Shown here piece after piece: positions 35,101 to 47,088 of a stretch of 64,000 nt of DNA; position 1 is the first letter of the stretch; every line of letters begins with the position of its first letter. The stretch covers positions 124,001 to 188,000 of the forward strand of contig MU119295.1 of NCBI GenBank assembly GCA_014904845.1, written 5' to 3'. Origin of the DNA: Acephala macrosclerotiorum (lineage: Eukaryota; Ascomycota; Leotiomycetes; Helotiales; Mollisiaceae). The position numbers and the translations under genes are program-made. The notes under the pieces are model-generated. The model did no database searches and had not been told where the DNA came from. It worked only from the letters and a program-made list of their open reading frames with translations.

Positions 35101-36093
35101 ACATTCTGAAATTAAAATATCGGGGATCTTAGTAGCAAGGTGCCAGAGTGTTCATATATGTCTTTGAAGCTATGTTTCGCTCTTCCGGTTTTGCCTAGAG
35201 TATTTCCTACGTCGTTTATAAGCCTGATGGCTACGACGTAGTCTCCAACCAAGGATCCGAATAGGACTGCCAAGCCTGTTTGATTCTAACCATTTCTGCT
35301 GCCACTTTCAATCCTTTATGTTTACATCGTCGTTCAATGTATCGAGAAGCTCCACAGAGCGGGCGACCCTGCAAGGCGTGGGATGGGGTACGTAAGGCTT
35401 GTCAATTTCGATTGCTGCTTCAGGATCTGATGCTAGACGCGCCATTAAGCTGGCGAGACAATTGGAAACGATGAGAATAGCTCAGCGCACAAGGAGGATG
35501 GAGGGATTACCGACAGCCTTTTTTCAAGTAGCATCGGTCATGCTCGACGGGCCTACGTGTCGAGCCGAGACTTCAACATTATTCTTACCCAGAATATGCA
35601 AGACGGGAATTGCACATCCGCAGAACAAGGTTCCTGGACAGAGAAATTGTGACGAAGTGACTTTAAATGCAAGGGATTTTGCAGAAGGATTTGGGTGCAA
35701 AACGCGACTGATGTTGGCAGGGCCGAAAGCGGGGTTTTCTTGAGCCCATTGCAGCCACATGCAAGTTATTCAATTATCACCCAAAAGGAAATGATACTCA
35801 ACCAACGAAGCCATAATGGAACGAAGGGGATGATATCAAGAGCGTTGCGGAGAGCATGGTAATGCTCCGTCGTGTAACAAAACCGAGTATTTTCCGCCCC
35901 TGAACCATCCAACCATCATCGCCCAAAAGAGGCTGGTGTCATCGAGACCAGCCGAACTTATGGGGGCCGAGACCCACTCGCTTATGCTCACCGCCCCCAT
36001 ACCAAAGCGGCCAAAAAATTCAGACACATATATTTCCATCAAAAATGATCAGAACTAGATGGGAACGGATGCAAAAAAAAAAAGAAATTGCTA

Positions 36094-36167
36094 TGGTCCC
36101 TACGAGGGTCGAACTCGCGACCTTGGCGTTATTAGCACCACGCTCTAACCAACTGAGCTAAGGGACC
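36094..36167 (-). tRNA. trnI-AAU: tRNA-Ile, anticodon AAU
   Basis: On the minus strand the seven-base acceptor stem GGTCCCT pairs with AGGGACC; the D arm is TAGCTCAGTTGGTTAGAGC, the anticodon loop GCTAATAAC carries AAT, and the T arm has GTTCGACC within GCGAGTTCGACCCTCGT. The discriminator base is A. There is no intron. A T-run (about 36073-36083 on the opposite strand as A11) lies just downstream and should terminate RNA polymerase III. It decodes AUU/AUC after A-to-I editing of the wobble base. Confidence 0.95.
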
Positions 36168-36791
36168 CGAGACCTCCTGGTTTGATGGCAGAAATTTGCT
36201 TATTTAAATATATGCAGCCCGATGAAAAGCTGGACAGCCATAAGTGGGGCAAAGGCTAGACACGTGGTTCAGAAAATCTCCTCCGGAACCTTGAAGACGA
36301 AAGCTAGGAGAGCTTTCATCAAAGGAAATACTCCCTAGGTTATGATAAGTTTATTTATGAAAGGGCCAAGTAGTTGCTCGATTCCTCTAATCTCATCTTT
36401 CCCGACAAGATTTGACTTCACTGAAGGATCAGATAGCGCCAAGACGTCTGTGCATCACGCTAACTCCGCCTGAGGGTTTCCTTCTTCCTATTTCACGACC
36501 AGCATTTCTCGTATAACATTGCAGATCATTCAAGACACAGCCCTACGTTCTCATTCGGTGTGCTTCCGACAGGATGCTGTCCCATGTATTCCTGGTGTCG
36601 ACAATGTTTGAGCAAGCGACTCTACGGCGCGTAACTTTAACACACCCACGCTGCAGCGGTACATTGGACTTTGAGCAAGCCGCAGCAATGAAAGGGACTT
36701 CAGTCAGCGAGAAATAAAATTTGGGAAATCCAGTTCCCTACGATCCCTCTACTGTACAGCGCGCTTGACTCTGATCTGCACCTTCTTCACG
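36168..36791. other. Intergenic: tRNA upstream and promoter of membrane-protein gene
   Basis: No gene recognised. The right end should hold the promoter and leader of the gene starting at 36792. Confidence 0.45.
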
Positions 36792-39260
36792 ATGTCGAAC
36801 GTGGTCCGGAGTAACGATTCGGCAAGTCTATTGTTACCACCTCCGCGACCGAGCCGTTCTTCGATGACTCCAGGCCCGATACATACATCGCCAAGGTCAC
36901 AAACTGGATACAATGTCACCTCATTCCCGAATTTCGAGTCGTCCCGTCAAGTTCCCCTGAAGAAGGTACCCAACGCCACCAAATCGCCCGACCAGATATG
37001 GGATCTCTGCTGACACTCATTAGTACATCAAAGACAGACTTGGTGCTCTATCCATTGTATTGCTTGTGGCTAGCACTGTTGGAATCGTTACCTCAATTGG
37101 ATTCCTCTCGTTCTTATGGTTTGGCACCGACAAGAACACCACCTGGAGACTTCTAGCATCCGAAGACTGGATTACTAAAGCTGTCGCCATTTCATCCTTG
37201 GTCCTCAGAACATCCATATCCGCGCAAGCTGTTGTTGCAACTTCAATGCTCGCTGGACTGTCTCTTGAGAAAATTGGGATCCTGCTCCCTCACCTTGCTT
37301 CGATATCAACTATCCGAAGTTCGAATTCTGGTCCATTAACCCTCGCTTGGTTTCTTTCATCGGCTCCAACGATCAAGAACAATGGACTACGAGGATCATT
37401 CCTCGCTTTTATCACCTCAACACTCCTATTGAGCAGTTTATTGAGTCAATTTTCCTCAACGGTGCTTCTGTCAGACATCAAGTCGGGACTGGTGCCAAGG
37501 TCAGTTTCAAAACGCGGCACTCCATTTACCTGCTAACGATGTGCTAGATTTCAAGTCGTCAACACAATACCAACCAGTCTGCAAGACGGGGAGAATAGTA
37601 GCACCTTCACGGCAGTCGACACCACAGCCTGGCACAGAAGACCAGCTGCCTATGCATCTTTTGCTGAATACCCACCAGGGCAGTATACAAACGGCACTGG
37701 ATTCACCGACACTGGTTTATCACTGAGGGCATTTCTACCTATCGCGGATCAGGCTACCAGGGTTCTCACGAAGGATTACATCGGCCCAGCAACGGTCGTT
37801 GATACCCGAGTGGCCTGCTTCCTACCCAACATAACCTTTGCATCCACAGACCAATTCCACATCTCCGCGGACTCAATAAACCTTCTAGCGACAGTTGGTA
37901 TCCCCTCGAATGTAGTCCAAGAATACAACAGCATCTTTGGAAATGCATCACGTCTGGTCGATTACAGTGCTGATTTCGGGCCATTCGGCAGTGCTGTTAC
38001 TCAGAACGATATTAACTGCTTGGTAATGACCGAAAATGTCATAACCTTATGCCAGCTGCCGAAAGAAGTGACTGGCAGCTTTCTGGTTGGGCAATTCCAA
38101 TCCAATGTTAATGGTAGCCATTTTGCCCATGGGTTCGACGACTACGCCAATTTGAACCTCGTCGCGACCCTAAGTGTCCCAGATCCCGACATCGTTGTAC
38201 CAAACATCAATTGGAAGCTCCATCACACCACCCCCGAGGGGGAATTTCTTCACGTCTTCTTCGGCAATGAATCCACGCCCGCGTCATCAATGCCCCAAGT
38301 GAGTCTATCTTTATGCTACAATACTCTGATGGCCGTTGATATCGCCATCACGGCAACCACCAACTCTACTCGTCAGGAGTTCTCACCTCAGATGGGCAAT
38401 GGGTTTTACAATTTCACGGATGTTCGTTCTCAGATGGGTCAATTTGGTGGCACGCCAACAGACCGAGGGCTACTTGAACTCAATTTCCCTGCCGGGGTTC
38501 CTTCAGGTAGTCAAGCAGGAACCCGCAACAGCGATTACATTAAATCTGGGTCACAAGCAGAGGAACCAACAGAGCAACTTTTCATCACCAGTAACAGTAC
38601 TGTTGGTGTTGGATTGAATGTTTTTCCTGAATACGCCAAGTTTGCGAACGAAACCCTTCTTTCTGGAGGAAGTCTTGTTTTTACTATGCAATCCCTTCTA
38701 ACAGTTGTAGCCGGCACTGTTTACTACGAACAGCTGCCTAATTTCAACAACAAGACGCTCGTCCAGCAGACTGATCTCGTATTGGCACAAATTCCAGCTG
38801 GCAAAGGCACGATCTACGAGCCGTCACCTGCGGGGTTCCAAAGAGGCTTTGTTGCTGTGTTGGTCGTGACAGCTATTCACGTTGCACTGATAGTTACTAT
38901 CACCTCACTCTTCTTCATGGGTAAGTAAATTTCGCACGGGTGACAAGCAAAGCTAACTGAGGTCCTCAAGAAACAACCATCTCGACACTGGGAAATTCAT
39001 GGCAAACCATTGCACAGATCTACGACGCAGCAACTCTGGAATACATCGCGAAAGCCTCTCTTGCTCCGGACTCTGAAGTCGAGAAATGGATGAAAGCAGA
39101 CGGAAACGGCACGCAAATTGTTGGCATCTCGCTGGGTGGAAATGGGCACAGTACGAAACTTACCGGAATGCGAAAGAGGTTCGATGATAAAGAGGGTAGT
39201 CTCGGGCAGCATAGCAGGACGCTCACTCGGTCAACCGACCCTCCAGAAGGTTTCATCTGA
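36792..39260 (+). CDS. Large multi-pass membrane glycoprotein, function unknown
   Basis: Four exons fit. Exon 1 begins at ATG 36792 and ends QVPLKK before GTACCC. Exon 2 (YIKDRLGALSIVLLVASTVG onward) runs to LVPR before GTCAGT. After a GCTAAC branch point and a GTGCTAG acceptor, exon 3 starts FQVVNTIPTSLQDGENSSTF and runs to LFFMGK. The last exon is ETTISTLGNSWQTIAQIYDA to the stop. N-terminal helices (IVLLVASTVGIVTSIGFLSF; SFLAFITSTLLLSSLLSQFS) flank a region of at least 400 residues with many Asn-X-Ser/Thr sites and paired cysteines, so extracytosolic. A final helix, FVAVLVVTAIHVALIVTITS, precedes a cytosolic tail. This layout is widespread, and uncharacterised, in Pezizomycotina. Substrate or partner unknown. 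Confidence 0.8.
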
Positions 39261-39991
39261 AATCTTCCCCTGCGACTAAGTCAGCGAATGACAAGTACGT
39301 TGGGGAATAATGGGATGTAGTACTGGCTGTACATTTCTCTGCAGCCCTGTCTTGCTTCTTCTCGATTCTGTCTAGGTATTGGCAAGTTCAACCTTGGACC
39401 AAGCCGAGCACGGAACGGACTTCGTACAGCGGCTGCAAGTTAAGTGAAGCATTGTTAAGTGCTCCTTCCACTCCATCATAAGCCTAAAGAGACGATGCAC
39501 GGCTATGCTTCGCTTCACTTGCCCTCGGGGAAAAACTGTTTTGCTCTGCGGGTCTCGATTATGTTGTCACCACTGCCCAAGCGCTTGCATAATTACTCGA
39601 CACCCCACAATAGGTCATAGCAGCCACCAAAGCTAGCCTATCGGAACTCCTCAGCCATCTCCAGACTCGTATTCTCGTTGGATTCTGGACTTAGACATAA
39701 TTTGCTGATTGTTTGGGCGCGTTCGGAAGGAATGACTGTCGTTGCCAAGAGTGGGCAAACCTTCCTCGCGGGTCTACCCGTGGGGTAAGACATTCCGCCC
39801 TAGCAGTTCACATGAGGAAAACATCCCGACTCAATGATACCTCACCGCATCATACCTTATCACTGCATCATGAAAGGCGTGGGCATGCATGGGATACTTC
39901 GGAGGTATAAAAACCTCTCATCATCCAAGGCATTCGAAATCTCTCAACAAGTTCAAAGTCCTTCATACTCGAGGAATTCCAAACGGTCAAG
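39261..39991. promoter_or_regulatory. Intergenic: promoter region of the MFS transporter
   Basis: Tandem genes on the same strand. A TATAAA box-like word, GGTATAAAAAC, lies near 39903, about 90 bp upstream of the ATG. No other element is recognised. Confidence 0.5.
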
Positions 39992-41711
39992 ATGGCTGAG
40001 ACACCTTCATCAACGGATACTATTAGTACCCCGCCACTGGATCTCGAGAAAACATCAAGCCTCGTCGCAGATGTTATCGACTTCCAAGAGTACAAGAATG
40101 TGCCGCTCCCAGTACCGACAACCCCTGAAGGCACCTTGACCCAATCAAGGAAGATCGCGATATCTGCCTCCCTCATTCTCTGCAGTAGTGTTCTTGTACG
40201 TTTCTCCATCCCATGCGAGAGAAAGCCTCACCGCTAACATCAAGCAGTTCATGTCGTTGGGCTCGTGCATGGGCGGTGGCTTCGCAATCGGTCGTTCCTT
40301 TCACGTCTACGACCCCTCAACCACCGTATGGATAGCAGCATCATATTCATTGACTCAAGGGGCATTCGTACTCATCAGCGGCCGAATAGGTGCCGTCTAT
40401 GGCCACAAGAACACTCTCTTCCTCGGCGGAGCTTGGTGGATTCTCTGGACTGTCGTCAATGGATTCTGTACTTCCAGCATCATCTCGTTCAGTATTGCTA
40501 GAGCGATGAGCGGAATCGGAGCAGCATTTGTGATGCCGAATGTTGTTGCGGAGATTGGGGTTACGTTCCCGCCTGGAAAGATGCGGAATTTGAGTTTGGG
40601 GTTCTTTGGATTTGGGGCGCCGGTTGGCGGGACGTTTGGGTGTTTGCTCATCGGAATTTTCATTGAGTGGGTGCAATGGAAGTGGTTCTTCTTTACGACG
40701 TAAGTTCTTTCTGTTGAGTTTATAAATTGGTACTGATCCGACATAGAGCTATGTTCGGAGCGGTGTTGTTTGCTGTCCTCTGGTTTGTACTGCCTCCTGA
40801 GACCGTAGTTGATAAGGAGGGAAATGTGGATTGGTTTGGAGCTTTTCTCGGACTCGCAGCTCTGCTCCTCTTCAATTTCGTGTGGAAGTAAGTCGTGCCT
40901 AGCCTGCTCTTTGAACTGTTACTAACGAAAACACAGCCAAGCTCCAGCAGTAGGATGGTCAGCTTCCTACGAGATTGCTCTTCTGCCAGTTTCAATTCTC
41001 CTCTTCGCAGCTTTCGGTCTCTGGGAACACAATGTCGCAACATCCCCCATCATGCCACTCGATATTTGGACGGCCCCTTCATTCTTCGCACTCGTTCTTG
41101 TTGTCCTCTTCAGCGTCATGTCCTACGGAATCGCGCTCTGGTACATGGTCGCATGGCAACAAGTAATTCGGCAATGGTCCGCCTTTCATTTCGCAATTGG
41201 TCTTCTGCCTCATGCTATCTTCGGCAGTCTCGCAGCTCCTGTCGCAGCTTGGCTTGTCCCTAGAGTTGCTGCGCAGTGGATATTGGCGTTCGGAGCGCTT
41301 GTGGTATTGCTTTCGAGCGTGCTGCTTGTCACGATGCCTGCTCAGGGTTCGTACTGGGCTCAGATCTTTCCAGCTACGATCTTGATGGCGCTGTGTCCAG
41401 ATTTCATGTTCACTGCTGCACAAATTGTGGCTACCAATTCTGTTCGACGCCATGAACAAGGGATTGCTGGGTCTCTGATCTCGCTATTGCAGTTGTATGG
41501 AGCGAGCATTGGTTTGGGATTTGCTGGAACGGTTGAAGCGAACATGAACAAGGGTGGTGAGGATTCTCTGGCGGGGTATCGAGGGGCGTTGTACTTCGCG
41601 ATCGGACTTGCAGCGGCTGCACTGGTGATTGATGTGCTGTTCGTGAGAGTGCCGAAGGATGAGAGGGAAGGTTGGCAGCATGAGGAGGATGCGATTGTGA
41701 AGTCGGGATAG
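39992..41711 (+). CDS. MFS drug:H+ antiporter, DHA2-like (14-helix)
   Basis: Plasma-membrane exporter of the major facilitator superfamily. Four exons: 39992-40195, about 40248-40699, about 40747-40887, and about 40937-41711. A hydrophilic tail of about 55 residues is followed by ISASLILCSSVL and FMSLGSCMGGGFAIGRSFHV, IAASYSLTQGAFVLISGRIG with a degenerate motif A (GRIGAVYGHKNTLFLGG), ISFSIARAMSGIGAAFVMPN with motif-B-like Arg, GLGFFGFG-like SLGFFGFGAPVGGTFGCLLI, then a loop and helices through FFALVLVVLFSVMSYGIALW and ALYFAIGLAAAALVIDVLFV. No binding motif shows a specific drug. DHA2 members export antifungals or secondary metabolites, but no biosynthetic cluster is beside it. Confidence 0.88.
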
Positions 41712-42383
41712 AGTTGAATTGGGTTATGGTGGGGTAATAGCGGGGTGACAGTATGGAACATGTCTCGGTAACTCCGACTGGGTTTGGTGGTTCAGAGACA
41801 GAAAATAGTAAGTAATAGAACGGCTGACACGAAGATTCGTACGAGTGAAACTCAAATAGCCGCCTTTTTTTTTTTTACGGCTAAATCCGTTCACGGGGCT
41901 TGCGCTCGAACGTTTGTCGCAGATTGCGTTTCATCATTCGAAATGTCATTTCTGGACGCCATTATTGTAGTATGTCTTGTCATCTCATCTACTCCTTTGG
42001 ATGAATACTGGGTTAACAGTTTCGAAACATTTCGTTTTACTTCACCCGTCAATGAATTCGTGATAGACTGATCAGCTGGCTGGGCAGAGACGTTCGATTC
42101 TTGTTGAAGGGAACATCGTAGCTCTGGTGCTTTCGTGAATGCGAAGCGGTAGACTCTGCAACTGGTAAGTATATGGTTGCGGAATGTTTCTCTGTTTTGA
42201 ACACTACAGTGCTTGAGGAAGCACTCGGCTGTCAAACTGCTGGTGGATGCTGACATAATCAAGACTAGTGGCTGTAGCTCGGGTCCCCACAATTCCCCAT
42301 TCGTCTTCCAACCTCCTTCTCACCGCCAGCGTCAAATTACACCATCCAAAGACCTAGTATTTTCCAAATAGGCAACTTTCAAC
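41712..42383. other. Intergenic, with a T-tract
   Basis: A poly-T run of 13 lies near 41863-41876. Frames at 41784-42071 and 41891-42292 (opposite strands) overlap and show no domain. The right end should hold the promoter of the PHD gene. Confidence 0.4.
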
Positions 42384-44123
42384 ATGGTTGGAACGGGTCC
42401 ATACAACAAGGGAAACCACCTCGAAAGGGCGCCGATCACGCTCTTCAACCTAAAATGGAACAATCCCAGCCAATTCAACGTCGGATATTCAGAGGTGCCT
42501 GACTTTCCCCCGGACTATGTGAACAGAAGACAGCACAGAATGGCTATTTTGATGCACCGCGAGGCGTAATTGGCTCGGGTTGTCAGCGACGTGCTTTCGG
42601 TAATTACTGCTCGTTTGCTGACACTGTCGTCTGTCTCGATATAGACAAGAAAGGGCAGCGCCTCTTCCCCGTCTGCTCGAGTTGTGTTTTTTCTTCGATT
42701 CCGGAGAGAAATTGTGGAGCAAAGCCTGGAATTGGACATCTCGCGACAGGCATCGATATGTCCCTTCCGTTTTCCCAGGACCCCACACCGCCCCCCAGCA
42801 AAGTCTCGAGCACCCCAATCGTACCCCCACCAAAACCTGACATAAGAAACACCGCTGCAATATTACGTCAGGATCCTGTGGCTTCAAACGAGCCTCCCCC
42901 AATATCAGAAAGTTCCCCTTCTTCTCATCAAGTGAGTCCAAAGCCCACTTCTCTCTTTCGTCGAATGCTGACTTTATCAAGGCCGTCAACCCCACACCAA
43001 CGACGCTCGCCGAGAAAATCGCGCTTGCTCAGGCCGCCGGTCATAGGTCACGGCGACAAGCATCTGACGTTCTACTAGGACCAGAACCTGAGCCTGAACC
43101 TGAATCAGAAGCAGATATGGGGTGGCAGTGGAACCCGAGCAATCTTCCGGATCCGAGCAGCCAACCAATGGACTTCATGCGTCAACTGGAGGAAATTGGG
43201 TGGAATGGAGGCGAAAACTTTTTTGATGGTATGAAGCTCCTCGAAACGTTCTTCTTAAAGATGACATCAGCTGAATCATGCTAGGCAAACACGATGAATT
43301 CTGCTTTGTCTGTGGAGGTTCCATGGAATTGTTCGGATGCCAAACATGCGGGACCTGCTACCACGCTTCATGCATGAGCCCGACTTTGGAACTCAATGAT
43401 GTTCCTTCCTTCTGGTTTTGTCCGCATTGTGTGGATCGAGAGTTCCACGTACCGCCAGAGCTTCCAGTGGGCGAATCCACAGCCACGTGTGACACTCAAC
43501 CAGCAGGAGTTTATCCGTCCCCTGCTTCTATCACAACACCTCCGAATGACGACCCCAATACTGGACTAGCTGGCCCGACTCAAACTCAAGTTGCTGGCTC
43601 GGGGCGGAAGCGAGAAAACCCCGAAGGGCAAATGATAAGCATTGCTGAGTCAATGGCGAAGGTGAATGAGGTGTCGAGGAGTGTCGAATTCAAGACCGCA
43701 ACAAATCGAAGCGAACCAAAAGTGAATCCGGCCAAACCATCTGTCGGACGACCGCGACGCTCTTACTCACCACCAAGAAAACGATCGAAATACTCTGCTT
43801 TCTCTTCAGAAGTTGACAAGGCACTGGCCGTCATCCACAAGGAGCTTGAGTCCGCTGCTCAGAAAGGGAAGTCAGAAGACAGTCTTCGAGAGCGGATCCA
43901 GACTTTGGAGCAAGAGCTGAGACTCAAGGATGGTCAGATCACACTTATGAATCAAGAGCTTGAGGTGGCGAAGAAGAATGGGGAGGCGGCCCGCATCAAG
44001 GTTATGAATCAAGAGCTGAAGGAACAGAATGACACTTTGAAAGCTTTGCTCGAGAAGAAGGAAGGCGAGCTGAGAGACTGGAGAACGAAGCTCAAGACAT
44101 TGCTTGGGAATGACATCGAGTGA
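42384..44123 (+). CDS. PHD-finger protein with C-terminal coiled coil
   Basis: Likely nuclear chromatin reader. The PHD finger is seen as CFVC, CQTC, YHASC and CPHC (Cys4-His-Cys3 spacing) in the exon from about 43285, preceded by NFFDGKHDEF after a GTATGA...CTAG intron. Upstream exons read SLPFSQDPTPPPSKVSSTPI, then after GTGAGT...TATCAAG, AVNPTPTTLAEKIALAQAAG and an acidic PEPEPEPESEADMGW stretch. C-terminal to the PHD comes a Pro/Ser-rich linker, a basic RPRRSYSPPRKRSKYS, and a long coiled coil (SLRERIQTLEQELRLKDGQI; KEQNDTLKALLEKKEGELRD). The start is uncertain: ATG 42384 needs a 44-nt intron with a weak GTGCCT donor; ATG 42758 is the conservative alternative. No catalytic domain is visible. 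Confidence 0.72.
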
Positions 44124-45338
44124 AGAAGTGTGTACCTGCACCCCGACACGGTCGCACGAGGGAACCTCACCAGAAGCATGTAATGTCTGTCTGAGACGTT
44201 CGATCGCAGTGCGGAACGATGCGACTTAAATGTCCATAACGTGGAGCAAAGCTAGAATTGGGAGAGCGTTCCACGAAAGGCGGAACAACCTGGATCAAGT
44301 TTGCTATTCCGTCGGGGGATGACCTACGCCACCCACGAGAATGCCCGTCATTGCCAGAGCAAATCCTTCCTCAAAATTCACGCACATGCTTCGCAGTCGT
44401 TGCACTGGTGGGGTATCGTTCTGGGCCTGTCGCCTTTGACACATAACTCTGGGCGCTTTCATCTCATCTTTCGACCTGAGATACTGCTGCTTTAGCCTGA
44501 GCCGTGGGTGAGCTAGCCTGAGCCAGGCGGAGCAAGTGAACCATGGAACAAGCGGTAGGTGACTCATTGGGCCTCCTCGGCTACGACTGCCTCATGCTAG
44601 GTTTAGAAAAAGAAATGTCAAGAGTACTTTGGAGCACAGCGCCTCTTTGGACGTCTCAAAATATTTTGATGGTATCCATTCTTGCTCTCACTATAAAACT
44701 TACAAGAGTCGCTGCCGGGGCCGATTTGGATCCCAAGTCTATTCCACGTGACTGGTCTATGCTTCTCGATACGGACTTACGAGTGAAAGGAGTTTTTCGC
44801 TGCCGTTAAATACACATGCAATTATACAGTTATCTCAAGCCCCCAGGTGTGCTTAGGGCTTCCTTTTACCTAAAGCATAGATACATTTGCTAAGTAAATG
44901 AAGCAAGTATTATACACGTGATCCGCTATGTTAGGTACGACTCATGTGTGCCAATAGTCACGTTGGAGAAGGAACGTAAGGGTTCTTGTCCGCCTTGTCT
45001 CGCCCTGTCGTGTATCTCCTTGTTCGAGTTCCTCTTGTTTCTCGGTCGCTTGTCTTCTTTCTGTTGCGAGGTCTACTTGGGTGCTTGAGGAAGTTTGTGG
45101 CACATGACTTCGGAGTTTATGTGATCGTTCAAGAGGTCCGTTTTGAATGATCGTTCCTGACTGGATTAAAAGTCGCATACGAGTGTACAATGTGAAAATG
45201 GCTGGAGAGGGGATGCTACACAGCCATTGGAGAAGCTTTAATGGTTGAGTGAATCTTTTGCGCAATGATCACATGATATCAGGAACAGCGGCTCCAAGGT
45301 ATTGAATACAACACTGCTATGGAATCAAATTCCTCAAA
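44124..45338. other. Intergenic with a short dispersed-repeat fragment
   Basis: No gene supported. 44474-44510 (CTGCTGCTTTAGCCTGAGCC then GTGGGTGAGC) resembles the G+C-rich repeat at 54040-54090 and 58028-58080. The right end is the 3' flank of the CorA-like gene. Confidence 0.4.
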
Positions 45339-46945
45339 CTATGCGACCTCGAGCGAACTCTTGATCTCTCCGCGTGTTTTTCTAGCCTGAACCCTCTCGA
45401 AGATAATGGCGGGTATAACGGTAACGATCGTCAAGGCCATTGTTAAGACTGGGAACGTCCAGAATTGTTGTGCTGGAACCATGCGTGTCTCTCCTATAGG
45501 ATCTGTTTCACTTACCGTCTGTACAAGATTGGAGCTGAAGACTGTCTGTGGATATTACATCAACACTAGACTCGATTTTTGGCTTCTGAAATTCACTTAC
45601 AGCAATCAAACTCGCTGGCAGGTAGAGCAATGCCACAAAAGTCAGAATCTTGGTGAATCTGGCATCTTTCTGTGCCTGTTCAGTTAAGGTTACTAGTGCT
45701 GCATTCTCCTCCTTCGCTGAAACGCCAAGATCAGTGAGCACTTTTAGCATATCTCGCATTGTGTGATTGATACTGATAGCCTGCTCATTATTTCTGAAAT
45801 CGAGGATTTGAGATAGCTGTTCTGCATCGTCAAAATGGATCCTCAATAATTTTTCTCAGCATGACATACCATCTTCATTGTCTTGTCTGATTGCACGAGC
45901 AGAAGGTCGACAGCCCTTGCATGCATCTTCATCCTCTGAATGTAGAAGTATATCTTGTTGCATGAGGCTTCTCGAATCTCATGGCTCCGTCAAAACCATT
46001 AACAAAGTCAACACATCCGGCCGCTATGTCCAAAGAACTGGCTAAAATCGTGGAGCATATGGAAAGCTTTTGGGAGATAAGTTCGAGTTTCTGAGTGTCT
46101 TTGAAGCATATCCCGAAGGAGTCATGCCCAACTGTGCCTACTTTGGAATAGCGGGCCATGTTTTGTATCTTTTCGTACTGCTTGCGCAAAGATTTCAGGT
46201 ACGCTTCCCATCCTGTCTCAGAAGACTGAAGCACAGTAAGAATGGGAAGTACTGGGTTTGCATCCAACATCAATTCATCTAGGAAGATCTTCTCAAGCCG
46301 CTGTTCTATAGCTTGGGACGGCCCAAGAAGTATCCAATTGGATCTGCGAGTCTCCTTGCTGTACTTTTGGTACAGCGCCATGTGCCGAATTGACCATGGA
46401 GGGCCACTCGGTCGCCCATGAAGCGCCGGGTAGCGGATGTTGTAGCAGACCTCAGAAACTGTTGACGTGGTCCTTAAAAAATAACCACTGTAGTCCTCAT
46501 CACTTGCGTCACGTCCGAAAGAGCGAATGATATTATTGAATGGTTCGAATGGGCGATACAAATTGGCCGGCCGCTGATAATTCTCAAGGCTTATCAGCAG
46601 CGGTCCAAAAGTATATTGCTGTTTGATAATGCTAGAAGGACAATGGTTATCAGAGATCTTTTATTGGAGGCTGAGAAATTCGACCTACAATGCACTATTT
46701 CTGAATCTCGACCAAGTGTCCAAGTATTCTTGCAAGGCACTATTATCCGAAATCCGCGAAAAGGCATTGGCTTCAGCTTCCAGCCACACTAAGATCTCTA
46801 CATTTTCATCGTCAAATAGTCTGTTTGAAGCGGAATGCAATGAGGCGAGGCCAAGCTCTGAATCATCGAGAAAATTGCAGCTCCGTTCGATACAATCTAT
46901 GCGCTCAGCCACTGAGAGTTGTGTGAGGTCGCGTCCCTGCATCAT
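45339..46945 (-). CDS. CorA-like Mg2+ transporter-domain protein (fungal)
   Basis: Long cytosolic part with DDSELGLASLHSASNRLFDD, DASDEDYSGYFLRTTSTVSE, WSIRHMALYQKY and the helix LSQILDFRNNEQA, ending in two membrane helices: ARFTKILTFVALLYLPASLI, and after an intron with GTAAGTG donor, TVFSSNLVQTV and QQFWTFPVLTMALTIVTVI. This is the fungal CorA-like layout; the GMN loop of true CorA channels is absent, so transport is not proven. An intron joins RFRNSA to FIIKQQYTFGPLL. Between 45960 and 45840 the frame changes (from DGAMRFEKPHA to HEIREASCNKIYFYIQRM) without a good intron, so the gene may be damaged. The frame is open to 47035 but the first ATG is at 46945; a true start may have been displaced by the element at 47099-47607. 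Confidence 0.65.
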
Positions 46946-47088
46946 CGAATAGACGAGGCTGTCATTGAACCTCGATGGCAATAAATATTTTGAATCCGAT
47001 GAAGTGGGCTGAGCGTCCTTTTGTCTTTCTAGCAAGGATCGAACCCGCCCGTTTTAGCGCCTTGTTCCGACGTTTCCAATCGGAAGGC

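Larger units (their letters stand above)
32577..36093. other. Gene-free stretch with short duplications
   Basis: Over 3.5 kb no frame shows a known domain. The stretch from about 33850 to 35100 has an odd word texture: GCTGA, TTGAATGA, TGACTGCT and GAGGAT recur on the plus strand. Separate entries cover the 43-bp duplication, the CAGG microsatellite and the imperfect duplication near 34733-35100. Plus frames at 35399-35743 have no signature. Confidence 0.45.

Noticed and set aside
21556..41711. Secondary-metabolite gene cluster (P450, permease, GMC, MFS)
   Set aside because: No polyketide synthase, peptide synthetase, terpene synthase or cluster regulator is present, and the GMC member is dead; the genes are far apart and interspersed with unrelated ones.
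41360..41761. 133-codon minus-strand frame over the MFS gene
   Set aside because: Shadow of the transporter's last exon.
42489..42995. 168-codon minus-strand frame
   Set aside because: Lies opposite the exons of the PHD gene, whose splicing and zinc-ligand spacing are well supported.
47029..47062. tRNA-like T-arm word (GGGTTCGATCC on the minus strand)
   Set aside because: No acceptor, D or anticodon arm can be built around it, and it falls at the edge of the CorA-like frame.
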